A stretch of DNA of 64,000 bases from Arthrobacter sp. NicSoilB8. GTDB lineage: Bacteria > Actinomycetota > Actinomycetes > Actinomycetales > Micrococcaceae. The stretch spans positions 3,844,001 through 3,908,000 of the forward strand of contig NZ_AP024655.1 of assembly GCF_019977355.1 (NCBI RefSeq), in the 5' to 3' direction. This document shows, one piece after another, positions 1 through 8,261 of this stretch. Numbering within the stretch: the stretch's first letter is position 1; each line of letters starts with the position of its first letter. Below the pieces are notes generated by a model. The model saw only the letters and a program-made list of their open reading frames with translations. It was not told the DNA's origin and made no database searches. Both the position numbers and the translations under genes were made by a program.

Positions 1-56
1 TCCAAGGCGCCGCCACGGAACTGGCAACCGCCCTCAAGCTGCTGACCGCCGACTAG
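1..56 (+). CDS. C-terminal end of an unidentified protein (partial)
   Basis: An open frame enters from the left edge and ends at TAG (54-56). The 17 visible residues end in a helix-like stretch, LATALKLLTAD. It is too short to assign to a family. It is the only plus-strand coding signal before the minus-strand glycosyltransferase, so the two genes would be convergent. The alternative is a chance open frame. Confidence 0.4.
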   Translation, partial: QGAATELATALKLLTAD

Positions 57-126
57 CCGGATCCGGCCATCCTTTGACGCTCCGTAGGACAGGTTGAAGG
101 CGGTGTGACCGCTGGTCAGCGCCCGG

Positions 127-1545
127 CTACGAGGAGACCGAGGAGGCCCTGACGTCCCGGTCGGCGGCTGGCACGGCAGCAAGGTCAAGCCCCGGCGCGA
201 GCGACTCCCGCCGCAGGGCCACGAGCCAGCACACCAGGAGGGCCACCGCGCAGAAGACCCCGGCGCTGGAGGCCATGATCCACAGCCCGGGCGTCTGGAT
301 GTCGAGGTTTTCCGCGCCCAGGGCCGTGCCAATGGTTTTCGGGGAGAACAGGAACACCAGGATCGAGATGCCCAGTACGCCGCCCATGGTCCAGCGCAGC
401 CCGGCGTAGCGGTGCGGGGTTTCCCGCAGGGTCCAGGCGAACGCCGGGAAGACGGCAGCGACCCACACCCAGTGGTGGGACCAGGAGACCGGGCTGATCA
501 AGAGCATGGTCAGCGCCGTCGCCGACACGGCGACCACCCGGGCGCCCTGGTCGCTGGCGGTCTTGATGACTGCGGCGCCCAGGGCCACCACCGCCAGGCT
601 CAGCACCAGCCACGGGACGGTGACGTGCGCCTCCGGGACGCCGAAGTGCAGCAGCGCGCCCTTGAGCGAGAGGTTGTCCACGTAGCCCGCTCCGCCCATC
701 CGGGATGTGTCCGGCAGCATCTGGAGCCAGAACTGCAGGGATTCCACGGGACGCAGCAGCCAGCCGAGCACCACGGTGGCCGTGAACCCGGCCGCCATAT
801 TGAGCAGTCCGCGCCAGTCCTTGCGGACCAGGAAGTAGAGCCCGAATACGAGGGGCGTCAGCTTGATGCCGGCGGCGACGCCCACCAGGAAGCCGGTGCC
901 GGGGACGCCGCGGGTCCAGCGCGGGTTGCGGGCCAGCAGGTCCGCGGCGATCAGCCCCATCAGAAGGATGTTGATCTGGCCGAACGCCAGGGTCTCGCGC
1001 CACGGACCGAGGTTGAGCACCGCCAGGACCAGGGCTGCGGCGGCCCAGCAGTTGCCCGGAGACCGGAAAGCGGCCCGCCATGAGGTCTTGGCGTTCCAGT
1101 ACCGGACCGCGCGGACCGCGGTCAGGACCGCCACGACGGCCCCGGCGGCGTTGAACAGGGTCAACGCCGCCGTCTGGGGCAGCCGGGCGAGAAGGCCGAA
1201 GATGAGGGCGGCGAACGGCGGGTACGTGAACATCAGCTTCGGCCCGCCGGCCCAGTCCACGTTGCCCGCGTACAGGGCCGACGGCGCGGCGCCGGCGTCG
1301 TTGAGGATCTTGCCGCCGTACCAGTAGACGCTGAAGTCCAGGCCATGCTTGGCCCAGACGCCGAGCGACACCCAGATGACGTAGCCCACGGCGGCAACGG
1401 CCAGGATGACGGAGAAACGGAGCAACTGCAGGACCGGCGGTTGCGCGGTTTGGGATCGCGCGGCTGATTTCGGGGCGGCCAGTTTCGGGGCGGCCTGCTT
1501 GGGGCTCGGCTGGGCCGGGCTGTCGTCGGAATCGAGCACTGACAT
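127..1545 (-). CDS. GT87-type membrane mannosyltransferase (DUF2029)
   Basis: Protein of 472 aa with a Pro/Ala/Lys-rich cytoplasmic N-terminus (about residues 1-40) followed by about ten hydrophobic segments. The layout matches glycosyltransferase family 87, polyprenol-phosphate-mannose dependent mannosyltransferases of actinobacteria that work at the outer membrane face on phosphatidylinositol mannosides or related glycans. An acidic pair in the first extracytoplasmic loop (GLDFSVYWYGG, about residues 68-78) sits where family members carry the catalytic Asp. Starts at ATG 1545; no strong Shine-Dalgarno is visible. It is monocistronic in this window. The acceptor cannot be read from the sequence. 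It may instead act on lipomannan or another glycolipid. Confidence 0.8.
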   Translation of the reverse strand: MSVLDSDDSPAQPSPKQAAPKLAAPKSAARSQTAQPPVLQLLRFSVILAVAAVGYVIWVSLGVWAKHGLDFSVYWYGGKILNDAGAAPSALYAGNVDWAGGPKLMFTYPPFAALIFGLLARLPQTAALTLFNAAGAVVAVLTAVRAVRYWNAKTSWRAAFRSPGNCWAAAALVLAVLNLGPWRETLAFGQINILLMGLIAADLLARNPRWTRGVPGTGFLVGVAAGIKLTPLVFGLYFLVRKDWRGLLNMAAGFTATVVLGWLLRPVESLQFWLQMLPDTSRMGGAGYVDNLSLKGALLHFGVPEAHVTVPWLVLSLAVVALGAAVIKTASDQGARVVAVSATALTMLLISPVSWSHHWVWVAAVFPAFAWTLRETPHRYAGLRWTMGGVLGISILVFLFSPKTIGTALGAENLDIQTPGLWIMASSAGVFCAVALLVCWLVALRRESLAPGLDLAAVPAADRDVRASSVSS

Positions 1546-1646
1546 GAATACCCCAATCGGGCTGCTGGTGTAGACGCTGGCCGTTTGGTCGGTTCCGTCC
1601 GGGCGGCGGAATCGCGCCCTCGCTGTCGGGTCAGTCTACAGAACAG

Positions 1647-3068
1647 CTACGCCGGAACCGGGACCGTGTCCGCCTTCCGGGCGTCCTTGCGGATGGTGGC
1701 GCTGATGACGGCTGCGATTGTGCACATGGCGGCGGCAGCAAACCAGGCGTAGGTGTACTGGCCGGTGGCGTCACGGACCGCTCCGGCCGCCAGGGCCGCG
1801 GCGGCCGCGCCGAGCTGGTGGGCCGCGAACACCCAGCCGAACACGACGCTCCCGTCGGCGCCGAACACCTGGCGGCAGATCGCGGCGGTCGGCGGCACCG
1901 TGGCCACCCAGTCCAGGCCGTAGATCACCACGAACACGATCATGCTGGGCTGGACCGTGGCGCTGAGCAGCAGCGGCAGGACCAGCAGCCCGATCCCGCG
2001 GAACTGGTAGTACACGGCGAGCAGGATCCGCGGGTTGAACCGGTCCGTGAGCCAGCCGGAAGCGATGGTGCCGACGATGTCGAAGAGGCCGACGACGGCG
2101 AGCAGGCCCGCCGCTGTGGTCTCCGGCATGCCGTGGTCGTGGGCGGAGGGGATGAAGTGGGTGCCGATCAGCCCGTTGGTGGTGGCGCCGCAGATCGCGA
2201 AGCCGGCCACGAGGGCCCAGAAGGTGCGCACCTTGCTGGCCCGTTTGAGGACCTGCAGGGCGCGGACGGCGGCGTTGCGGCTCGGCTCGGCGGCCGCGGG
2301 CCCAGCGGCGGGAGCCCCGGCGGCAAGGGCGCCAGGGGCAGGCGGACCGCCAGGACCTGTCCTGTCGGCTGCGGGCGCGGCAGCATCGGACGCAGCAACG
2401 GACCCGGCCGTCCCGCCGTCGTCGGCCGGAGTCGCCCCGTAAGGCAGCACGCCGATCTCGGCCGGTGAGTTCTTCAGGAACTTCAGCACAAGCGGCACCA
2501 CGGCCAGCGCGCCGGCACCAATGAGGAGCGAGGCCTGCCGCCAGCCCGGGTCCTGGGCCAGGAGCGCGATGAAGGGCAGGAACACGAGCTGCCCGGCCGC
2601 ACTGCCGGCGGTGAGGATGCCGATCACCAGGCCGCGGCTCTTGGCGAACCAGGTGTTGGCGATGGTGGCGGCGAAGACCAGCGCCATGGCCCCGGTGCCG
2701 AGCCCGATCAGCAGCCCCCAGGTCAGCAGGATCTGCCAGGACTGGGTCACGAACACCGTCAGGGCGCTGCCGGCGCCGATCAGCACCAGGGCCACGGCCG
2801 TGACGGCGCGGATGCCGAAGCGTTCCATCAGGGCCGCCGCGAACGGTGCCGTGAGTCCGAAGAGCACGAGGTTGATGCTGACCGCGGCCGAGAGGACGGT
2901 GGTGGACCAGCCGAACTCATTCTGCAGCGGGACCATCAGCACGCCCGGCGCGGCCCGGAACCCGGCGGCGCCGACCAGCGCAAGGAATGCCACGGCGGCC
3001 ACGGTCCACGCCGGGTGGATCCGGCGGCGGACCGGTGCGGGGGTCATGGTGGTTTCGGGGGCGCTCAT
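1647..3068 (-). CDS. MFS transporter
   Basis: Protein of 473 aa if started at ATG 3068. The frame runs open further upstream, but that stretch is the shadow of the regulator gene. Twelve hydrophobic segments are split by a long Ala/Pro/Gly-rich central loop (about residues 215-265) between TM6 and TM7, the usual major facilitator layout. The N-terminal half resembles the oxalate/formate antiporter or monocarboxylate-porter type (FGWSTTVLSAAVSINL in TM2). The start codon overlaps the stop of the upstream HxlR gene as ATGA, so the two are translationally coupled. The likely role is efflux or uptake of the small molecule sensed by that regulator; the substrate is unknown. Confidence 0.85.
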   Translation of the reverse strand: MSAPETTMTPAPVRRRIHPAWTVAAVAFLALVGAAGFRAAPGVLMVPLQNEFGWSTTVLSAAVSINLVLFGLTAPFAAALMERFGIRAVTAVALVLIGAGSALTVFVTQSWQILLTWGLLIGLGTGAMALVFAATIANTWFAKSRGLVIGILTAGSAAGQLVFLPFIALLAQDPGWRQASLLIGAGALAVVPLVLKFLKNSPAEIGVLPYGATPADDGGTAGSVAASDAAAPAADRTGPGGPPAPGALAAGAPAAGPAAAEPSRNAAVRALQVLKRASKVRTFWALVAGFAICGATTNGLIGTHFIPSAHDHGMPETTAAGLLAVVGLFDIVGTIASGWLTDRFNPRILLAVYYQFRGIGLLVLPLLLSATVQPSMIVFVVIYGLDWVATVPPTAAICRQVFGADGSVVFGWVFAAHQLGAAAAALAAGAVRDATGQYTYAWFAAAAMCTIAAVISATIRKDARKADTVPVPA

Positions 3069-3598
3069 GCGGCGGTTCCGTTCTGGGAGCGGGTCGGGAC
3101 AGGGGCCTGCGTGCCGGCCGAGGCCAGGGGCACGGGCTCCGCGGTGCGGGTCAGGCTGTGCCAGCTCGTGTTCGCGGCCGTCAGCCGTTCCCCGCAGGCC
3201 GTGCAGGTGTCCGCGGAGGAGGTCCTCGCCCCGCAGCCCTTGTGGATGACGAACATGTGCGCCTGTTCGGAAGGCGCCGGGAGGTGCTTTTCGGCCCAGA
3301 TCACGACGGCGTTGAGCACCGGCAGGGCGTCCTCGCCCTTGGCGGTGAGAACGTACTCCTGGCGGGTGCGGCCGCCGTCGTCGTAGGGCCGCCGGGCGAG
3401 AAGCCCGGCCTCCACGAGCCCGGCCAGCCGCTTGGTGAGCACGGAATCGGCCGCCCCGAGCCGCTGTTTCATGGCATCGAAGCGGCCGTTGCCGAAGAAG
3501 ACTTCGCGCAGGACGAGCATGCTCCACGGGTCGCCGAGGATATCGAGGCCGCGGGCCATGCTGCAGGTCCGCTGGGACCAGTCGGATCGGAGTGCCAT
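3065..3598 (-). CDS. HxlR-family transcriptional regulator with C-terminal Cys cluster
   Basis: Protein of 177 aa. Residues 10-100 form the HxlR winged helix: CSMARGLDILGDPW, then a recognition segment near RFDAMKQRLGAADSVLTKRL, then a wing GGRTRQEYVLTAKG. HxlR proteins are about 110-150 aa. Here the C-terminus adds a possible metal-binding knot with Cys residues in CGAR and CTACGE (about residues 121-136) and a disordered tail. It is coupled by ATGA to the downstream MFS gene. A 15-bp inverted repeat ends one base before its ATG, so it probably represses its own operon. The conserved N-terminal Cys may sense redox or electrophiles, which is inference. Confidence 0.88.
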   Translation of the reverse strand: MALRSDWSQRTCSMARGLDILGDPWSMLVLREVFFGNGRFDAMKQRLGAADSVLTKRLAGLVEAGLLARRPYDDGGRTRQEYVLTAKGEDALPVLNAVVIWAEKHLPAPSEQAHMFVIHKGCGARTSSADTCTACGERLTAANTSWHSLTRTAEPVPLASAGTQAPVPTRSQNGTAA

Positions 3599-3599
3599 G

Positions 3600-3644
3600 C
3601 CGCCAACCCTAGCTGACTCTCTTAGAGAAAGCTAGGGTTGGCGG
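3600..3644. promoter_or_regulatory. Nested palindrome: probable HxlR operator
   Basis: A perfect 15-bp inverted repeat (arms 3600-3614 and 3630-3644) encloses a 15-base spacer that holds its own symmetric core, TCTCTAAGAGA on the minus strand. The outer right arm ends one base before the HxlR start codon, so protein bound here would block transcription or initiation. On RNA it would form a strong hairpin over the ribosome site, so it could also act as a terminator for metB, whose stop is only 4 bases away. Confidence 0.6.
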
Positions 3645-3647
3645 ACT

Positions 3648-4862
3648 TTAGCTGTCCAGGGCGGAGAGCGCGGCGTCGAGGTCGGCGATGAGGTCCTCGA
3701 CGTCCTCGATGCCGCACGAGAGCCGGATCAGGTTGACCGGCACGGCCAGTTCGGTGCCCTTGACCGAGGCATGGGTCATTTCGGAGGGGTAGTTCATGAG
3801 CGATTCGATCCCGCCCAGCGACTCGGCCAGGGTAAACACCGAGGTCGATTCGGCCACCTTGCGTGCCGCGGCCTCGCCGCCCTTGAACTGCACGGAGATC
3901 ATGCCGCCGAACTTCTTCATCTGCTTTTTGGCCAGCTCGTGGCCCGGGTGGGACGGCAGGCCCGGGTAGAGCACGGCCTCCACCTCGGGGCGCTCCAGCA
4001 GCCATTCGGCCACGGCCTGGGCGTTGTCGCTGTGCCGGTCCATGCGCACGCCGAGGGTTTTCAGGCCGCGGGTGGTGAGGAAGGCGTCCATCGGCCCGGA
4101 CACGGCGCCGACGGCGAACTGGACGAAGCCGATCTTCTCGGCCAGCTCCGGGTCGTTGACCACGATCGCGCCGCCGACGACGTCGGAGTGGCCGCCGATG
4201 TACTTGGTGGTGGAGTGCACCACCACGTCGGCGCCGAGGGCGAGCGGGTTCTGCAGGTACGGCGAGGCGAAGGTGTTGTCGACGACAAGGAGGGCGCCGG
4301 CGTCGTGCGCCACCTTGGCGAGGGCCTCGATGTCGGTGATCTTCATCATCGGGTTCGACGGCGTCTCCACCCACACCAGGCGGGTCTTGCCGCCGCCGGC
4401 GACGGTACTGCCGGCTGTGCCGCCGGCAGCCACGGCGGCGGCGACGGCGTCGAGATCGGACATGTCCACCGGGGTGTTGCCGATGCCCCACTCCCCCAGG
4501 ACCCGGCTGATGAGCCGGTACGTTCCGCCGTACGCGTCGTTGCCGAGCACAATGTGGTCGCCGGGGCGGGTGAGGGCGCGGATCATGGAGTCCTCGGCGG
4601 CCAGGCCCGAGCCGAAGGAGAATGCGGCGGTCCCGCCCTCCAGCGCGGCCAACTGCTCCTGCAGCGCGTCGCGGGTGGGGTTGGTGCCCCGGCCGTACTC
4701 GTAGCCGGCGCGCAGCCCGCCGATGCCGTCCTGGGCATACGTCGACGAGAAGTGCACGGGCGGCACCACCGCGCCGGTGCGGGGCTCAAAGGCCTGGCCG
4801 GCGTGGACGGCGCGGGTGTTGAAGCCCGGGGTTTTCGAGGAAGAGCTTTCTGGCAGAGACAT
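3648..4862 (-). CDS. metB: Cystathionine gamma-synthase / gamma-lyase (PLP enzyme)
   Basis: Protein of 404 aa, the normal length for the Cys/Met-metabolism PLP family. The Schiff-base lysine is K220 in HSTTKYIGGHSD. The N-terminal substrate loop (YEYGRGTNPTR, about residues 54-64) and the phosphate-binding FGSGLAAE are present. A Gly/Ala-rich insertion (about residues 141-158) extends a surface loop. It starts 17 bases after the cbs stop codon, so the two form an operon. Family sequence alone does not separate gamma-synthase (methionine synthesis) from gamma-lyase (cysteine from cystathionine). The cbs partner favours the lyase direction, i.e. methionine to cysteine. Confidence 0.9.
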   Translation of the reverse strand: MSLPESSSSKTPGFNTRAVHAGQAFEPRTGAVVPPVHFSSTYAQDGIGGLRAGYEYGRGTNPTRDALQEQLAALEGGTAAFSFGSGLAAEDSMIRALTRPGDHIVLGNDAYGGTYRLISRVLGEWGIGNTPVDMSDLDAVAAAVAAGGTAGSTVAGGGKTRLVWVETPSNPMMKITDIEALAKVAHDAGALLVVDNTFASPYLQNPLALGADVVVHSTTKYIGGHSDVVGGAIVVNDPELAEKIGFVQFAVGAVSGPMDAFLTTRGLKTLGVRMDRHSDNAQAVAEWLLERPEVEAVLYPGLPSHPGHELAKKQMKKFGGMISVQFKGGEAAARKVAESTSVFTLAESLGGIESLMNYPSEMTHASVKGTELAVPVNLIRLSCGIEDVEDLIADLDAALSALDS

Positions 4863-4879
4863 GGGACTCCTTGAACTGG

Positions 4880-6265
4880 TCAGTTGCTGAGGTACGCGAG
4901 GAGGTCGTGGCGGGTCAGGATCCCCACCGGAGCGCCGACAAACGTCACCATGAGGGTGTCGGCGTCGGAGAGGAGTTCGCGGGCCGTCTGGATCGATTCG
5001 AGCGAGCCGATCACGGGCAGCCGGGCCTCCATGTGTTCGGAGATCTTGTCCGAGAGCTTGGCCTCGCCCCGGAAGAGCTTGGCCGTGAGGGTGCGCTCGT
5101 CCACGGCGCCGAGCACCTCGCCCATCACCACTGGCGGTTCCTGGGACAGGACGGGGATGTGCGAGACGCCGAACTCGTTCATGATGTTGATGACATCGCG
5201 GACGCTCTCGTTCGGGTGGATGTGGACGAGGTCCGGGAGTTCACCGGTCTTGGCCTTGAGGACCTCGCCCACGGACGCTTCGTCCCCGCTGGCCAGGAAG
5301 CCGTAGGAGCGCATCCACTGGTCGTTGAAGATCTTCGCCAGGTAGCCGCGGCCGGAGTCCGGCAGGATGACGACGACGACGGCGTCGGCCGGCAGGTCCT
5401 TCGCGACCTGCAGCGCGGCGACGACAGCCATGCCCGAGGATCCGCCCACCAGCAGGCCTTCCTCGCGGGCCAGCCGGCGGGTCATGGCGAAGGAATCGGC
5501 GTCGCTGACGGCAATGACATCGTCCGGGACTGATTTGTCGTAGTTGGCCGGCCACATGTCCTCGCCGACGCCCTCGACGAAGTACGGGCGGCCGGTCCCG
5601 CCGGAGTACACCGAGCCGGCCGGATCGGCGCCGATGATCTTGACGACGCCGCCGTCGGCCTCAGACCGTCCGGCGGAAACCTCCTTGAGGTACCGGCCGG
5701 TGCCGGTGATCGTGCCGCCCGTGCCGGCGCCGATCACGCAGTGCGTGATCCGGCCGTCGGTGTCGTTCCAGATCTCCGGGCCGGTGGATTCATAATGGCT
5801 CGCCGGTGCGGCCGGGTTGGAGAACTGGTCCGGCTTGTAGGCACCCGGGATTTCGGTGACGAGCCGGTCCGAGACGCCGTAGTAGCTTTGCGGGCTGTCC
5901 GGCGGGACGGCGGTGGGCGTGACCACCACTTCCGCGCCGTACGCCTGGAGCACGGCCCGCTTGTCTTCGCCGACCTTGTCCGGCACGACGAAGATGCACC
6001 GGTAGCCCTTCTGCTGCGCCACCAGCGCCAGGCCAACGCCGGTGTTGCCCGAGGTCGGCTCCACGATCGTGCCGCCGGGCAGGAGCTTGCCCGTTCGTTC
6101 GGCCTCCTCGATCATCTTGGCCGCGATGCGGTCTTTGATCGAACCGCCGGGGTTCAGGTATTCGAGTTTCACCAGGACGGTGGCTGCGATGCCGTCGGTC
6201 ACGTGGTTGAGTTTGACGAGCGGCGTGTGGCCGATGAGGTCCAGAACGGACTGGGCGTACTTCAT
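4880..6265 (-). CDS. cbs: Cystathionine beta-synthase with C-terminal CBS pair
   Basis: Condenses serine or O-acetylserine with homocysteine to cystathionine, using PLP. Protein of 461 aa from ATG 6265. The cysteine-synthase core has K44 in NPGGSIKDR, the substrate loop PTSGNTG and the PLP-phosphate loop GAGTGGTITG. Residues about 335-461 form two CBS repeats, a likely regulatory nucleotide-binding module (AdoMet in animal homologues). No haem domain is present. The open frame continues 23 codons upstream, but that stretch is encoded by a tandem repeat and looks non-coding. First gene of the cbs-metB operon. Without the CBS domains it would be called O-acetylserine sulfhydrylase. Confidence 0.93.
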   Translation of the reverse strand: MKYAQSVLDLIGHTPLVKLNHVTDGIAATVLVKLEYLNPGGSIKDRIAAKMIEEAERTGKLLPGGTIVEPTSGNTGVGLALVAQQKGYRCIFVVPDKVGEDKRAVLQAYGAEVVVTPTAVPPDSPQSYYGVSDRLVTEIPGAYKPDQFSNPAAPASHYESTGPEIWNDTDGRITHCVIGAGTGGTITGTGRYLKEVSAGRSEADGGVVKIIGADPAGSVYSGGTGRPYFVEGVGEDMWPANYDKSVPDDVIAVSDADSFAMTRRLAREEGLLVGGSSGMAVVAALQVAKDLPADAVVVVILPDSGRGYLAKIFNDQWMRSYGFLASGDEASVGEVLKAKTGELPDLVHIHPNESVRDVINIMNEFGVSHIPVLSQEPPVVMGEVLGAVDERTLTAKLFRGEAKLSDKISEHMEARLPVIGSLESIQTARELLSDADTLMVTFVGAPVGILTRHDLLAYLSN

Positions 6266-6290
6266 AGGTACCAAGTTACCGTCTCCGGCG

Positions 6291-6339
6291 CGGCAGGCAC
6301 GTCGGCGCGGCAGGCACGTCGGCCCGGCAGGCACGTCGG
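6291..6339. repeat. 17-bp tandem repeat, three copies
   Basis: CGGCAGGCACGTCGG occurs at 6291-6305, 6308-6322 and 6325-6339, with two-base linkers, giving a 17-bp period. It lies in the divergent gap between cbs and the SLC13-type permease. Confidence 0.85.
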
Positions 6340-6375
6340 CACGGCTCCGGCGCTCTGAGGTGCGACGATTAGCCC

Positions 6376-7563
6376 GTGAAGAGGATCGCCCGGCTGAAGA
6401 AGTTCAAGAGCTATGCGCTGCCCGCGGGCATGCTCCTGGCCGGGTGCGCGGCGCTGGCGACCGGGCTGCTGCCGGTCCCCGCCTTCCAGGAGCTCGCGGC
6501 CCGGACAGTGCCGGTGCTGGCGTTCGTCGTCGCGATGTCCCTGGTCACCGAGTTAGTGGATGAGGCCGGGCTGTTCCGGGTGGTCACCGAGCGGCTGGCC
6601 GCCCTGGGCCGCGGCCGGGTCCTCCTGCTGTGGTTCCTCGTCATCGCCCTCGCCACCGTTTCTACGGTGTTCCTGTCGCTGGATACGACGGCGGTGCTGG
6701 TGACTCCCGTCGTCGTGCTGCTGGCCATTCACGCCCGCATTCCGCCGCTGCCGTTCGCGCTGACCACCGTGTGGCTGGCGAACACAGCCTCGCTGCTCCT
6801 GCCGGTCTCCAACCTGACCAACCTGCTGGCGCAGGACCGGCTCAAACTCAGTCCTGCCGGCTTCGCCTCGCTGGTGTGGGCACCGGCCCTGGTCGGCATC
6901 CTGGTGCCGCTGGTGCTGCTGTGGCTGGCGTTCCGGAAGGACCTGCGCGGCAAGTACGGGCCGCAGCCGGTCCACAAGGTCCGGGACCGGGTGCTGCTGT
7001 ACACGGCGTCCGGCGTCATGGCGGTCCTGCTGCCGGCGCTGGTGTCCGGGGTTCCGGTGCAGATCCCGGCGATCGCGGCAGCCGCCGTCCTGCTCGTGCT
7101 GTTCCTCTGGCGGCGCCGGTCCGTCCTGCGCTGGTCCATGATTCCGTGGCGGCCGCTCATGCTCACGTCCGGCCTGTTCATGGTGGTGGAGGCCCTGCAC
7201 GCCAACGGGCTGACCCGGTTCCTGTCCGGGATCGCCGGCACGGGCGACACCCTGCCGGCGCTCCTGCAGCTCGCCGGGCTCGGCACCGTGGCCGCCAACG
7301 CCGTCAACAACCTGCCCGCCTACCTGGCCCTGGAACCGGTCGGCGGCTCGCCCGCCCGGCTGGCCGCCCTGCTGATCGGCGTGAATCTTGGCCCGCTGGT
7401 GACCCCGTGGGCTTCACTCGCCACGCTGCTGTGGCACGAGCGGCTCCGCACGCTCAACGTGGACATCCGCTGGGGCGGCTTCGCCCTGGCCGGCGCCGTC
7501 GCCGTCGTCCTGACCGTCCCGCTGGCGGTCGTGGCGCTGTGGCTCACCACGGGGATGCACTGA
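6376..7563 (+). CDS. SLC13/ArsB-type membrane permease
   Basis: Protein of 395 aa with about ten to eleven hydrophobic segments. The two-repeat arrangement with LANTASLLLPVSNLTNLL in the first half and NAVNNLPAYLAL in the second matches the ion transporter superfamily (ArsB, NhaD, CitM, SLC13), in which paired Asn/Thr/Ser motifs build the ion and substrate site. The family exports arsenite or imports carboxylates or sulfate; nothing here fixes the substrate, and no ars genes are near. It is shorter than typical ArsB (about 430 aa). Starts at ATG 6376 and stands alone, divergent from cbs. Proximity to sulfur genes makes a sulfur anion possible, but this is weak inference. Confidence 0.8.
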   Translation: MKRIARLKKFKSYALPAGMLLAGCAALATGLLPVPAFQELAARTVPVLAFVVAMSLVTELVDEAGLFRVVTERLAALGRGRVLLLWFLVIALATVSTVFLSLDTTAVLVTPVVVLLAIHARIPPLPFALTTVWLANTASLLLPVSNLTNLLAQDRLKLSPAGFASLVWAPALVGILVPLVLLWLAFRKDLRGKYGPQPVHKVRDRVLLYTASGVMAVLLPALVSGVPVQIPAIAAAAVLLVLFLWRRRSVLRWSMIPWRPLMLTSGLFMVVEALHANGLTRFLSGIAGTGDTLPALLQLAGLGTVAANAVNNLPAYLALEPVGGSPARLAALLIGVNLGPLVTPWASLATLLWHERLRTLNVDIRWGGFALAGAVAVVLTVPLAVVALWLTTGMH

Positions 7564-7651
7564 TCCGCTAGGGCATCCGCGGTGGGCCGGCGGCTGCGCC
7601 GGGCTGCGGGGCTGACGGGCTGCGCCGGGCGGGCTGCCGGGCTGCGGGGCC

Positions 7652-8077
7652 TCAGGCGCCGATGTCGTTTCCCGGGTTCGCGGCGGCGGCGCCGCCCTCC
7701 GGCACCGCGTTCTGCCACAGTCCCACCACGTTGCCCTCGCTGTCCTTGAAGTAGGCGTTCCAGCCCATGCCGGGGACCTCCATTTTCGCGCGGACCACGG
7801 AACCGCCCCCGGCGGCGATCTGCTCAAGGGCGGCGTCGATGTCGTCGACGTCGATCGTGACCACCGGGGCCGTGAGCTCCCCGCGCCGGAACAGTCCGCC
7901 GTTGATGGATCCGGTGACGGCGGGCCGCCCGTGCTCGTCCATCGGCGTCGTCATGGCCAGGCTGTATTCCATCTCCGGCATGACCTGGAACCCCCAGCCG
8001 AAGACGGAACTGTAGAACTCCCGTGCCCGGTCCTCGTCGTCCGCGGGAATCTCGAAATGCACCACTCCACCGGCCAT
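7652..8077 (-). CDS. VOC-family (glyoxalase-fold) protein
   Basis: Protein of 141 aa with two beta-alpha-beta-beta-beta modules: VVHFEIPADDEDRAREFYSSVFGW at the N-terminus and VVTIDVDDIDAALEQIAAGGGSVV in the second half. It ends in YFKDSEGNVVGLWQ, the usual VOC metal-ligand strand, although the expected Glu is replaced around GLWQ. Single-domain VOC proteins dimerise. Functions range from glyoxalase and antibiotic resistance to unknown, and this one is not assignable further. Starts at ATG 8077. Monocistronic. Confidence 0.8.
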   Translation of the reverse strand: MAGGVVHFEIPADDEDRAREFYSSVFGWGFQVMPEMEYSLAMTTPMDEHGRPAVTGSINGGLFRRGELTAPVVTIDVDDIDAALEQIAAGGGSVVRAKMEVPGMGWNAYFKDSEGNVVGLWQNAVPEGGAAAANPGNDIGA

Positions 8078-8192
8078 GATGTGCTCCTGGCGGCCCCGGG
8101 GCCCGGGCCAACGGCAGGCGCAGGGGGACCGGCGCCACAGCCGGATTCTAGCCCCGGGGGCCGCGCAGGTTTAGGGCCGTAGGGCTCAGCCC

Positions 8193-8228
8193 GGCGGTCC
8201 CGGCGGTCCCGGCGGACCCGGCGGTAAG
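8193..8228. repeat. 9-bp tandem repeat (GGCGGTCCC), about 3.5 copies
   Basis: Units at 8193-8201, 8202-8210, 8211-8219 (one change) and a degenerate unit at 8220-8228. It is located just upstream of the AlkA-like gene. Confidence 0.8.
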
Positions 8229-8261
8229 GCTGCTGTCAGCCCGGCATGGGAACATGTTCGA

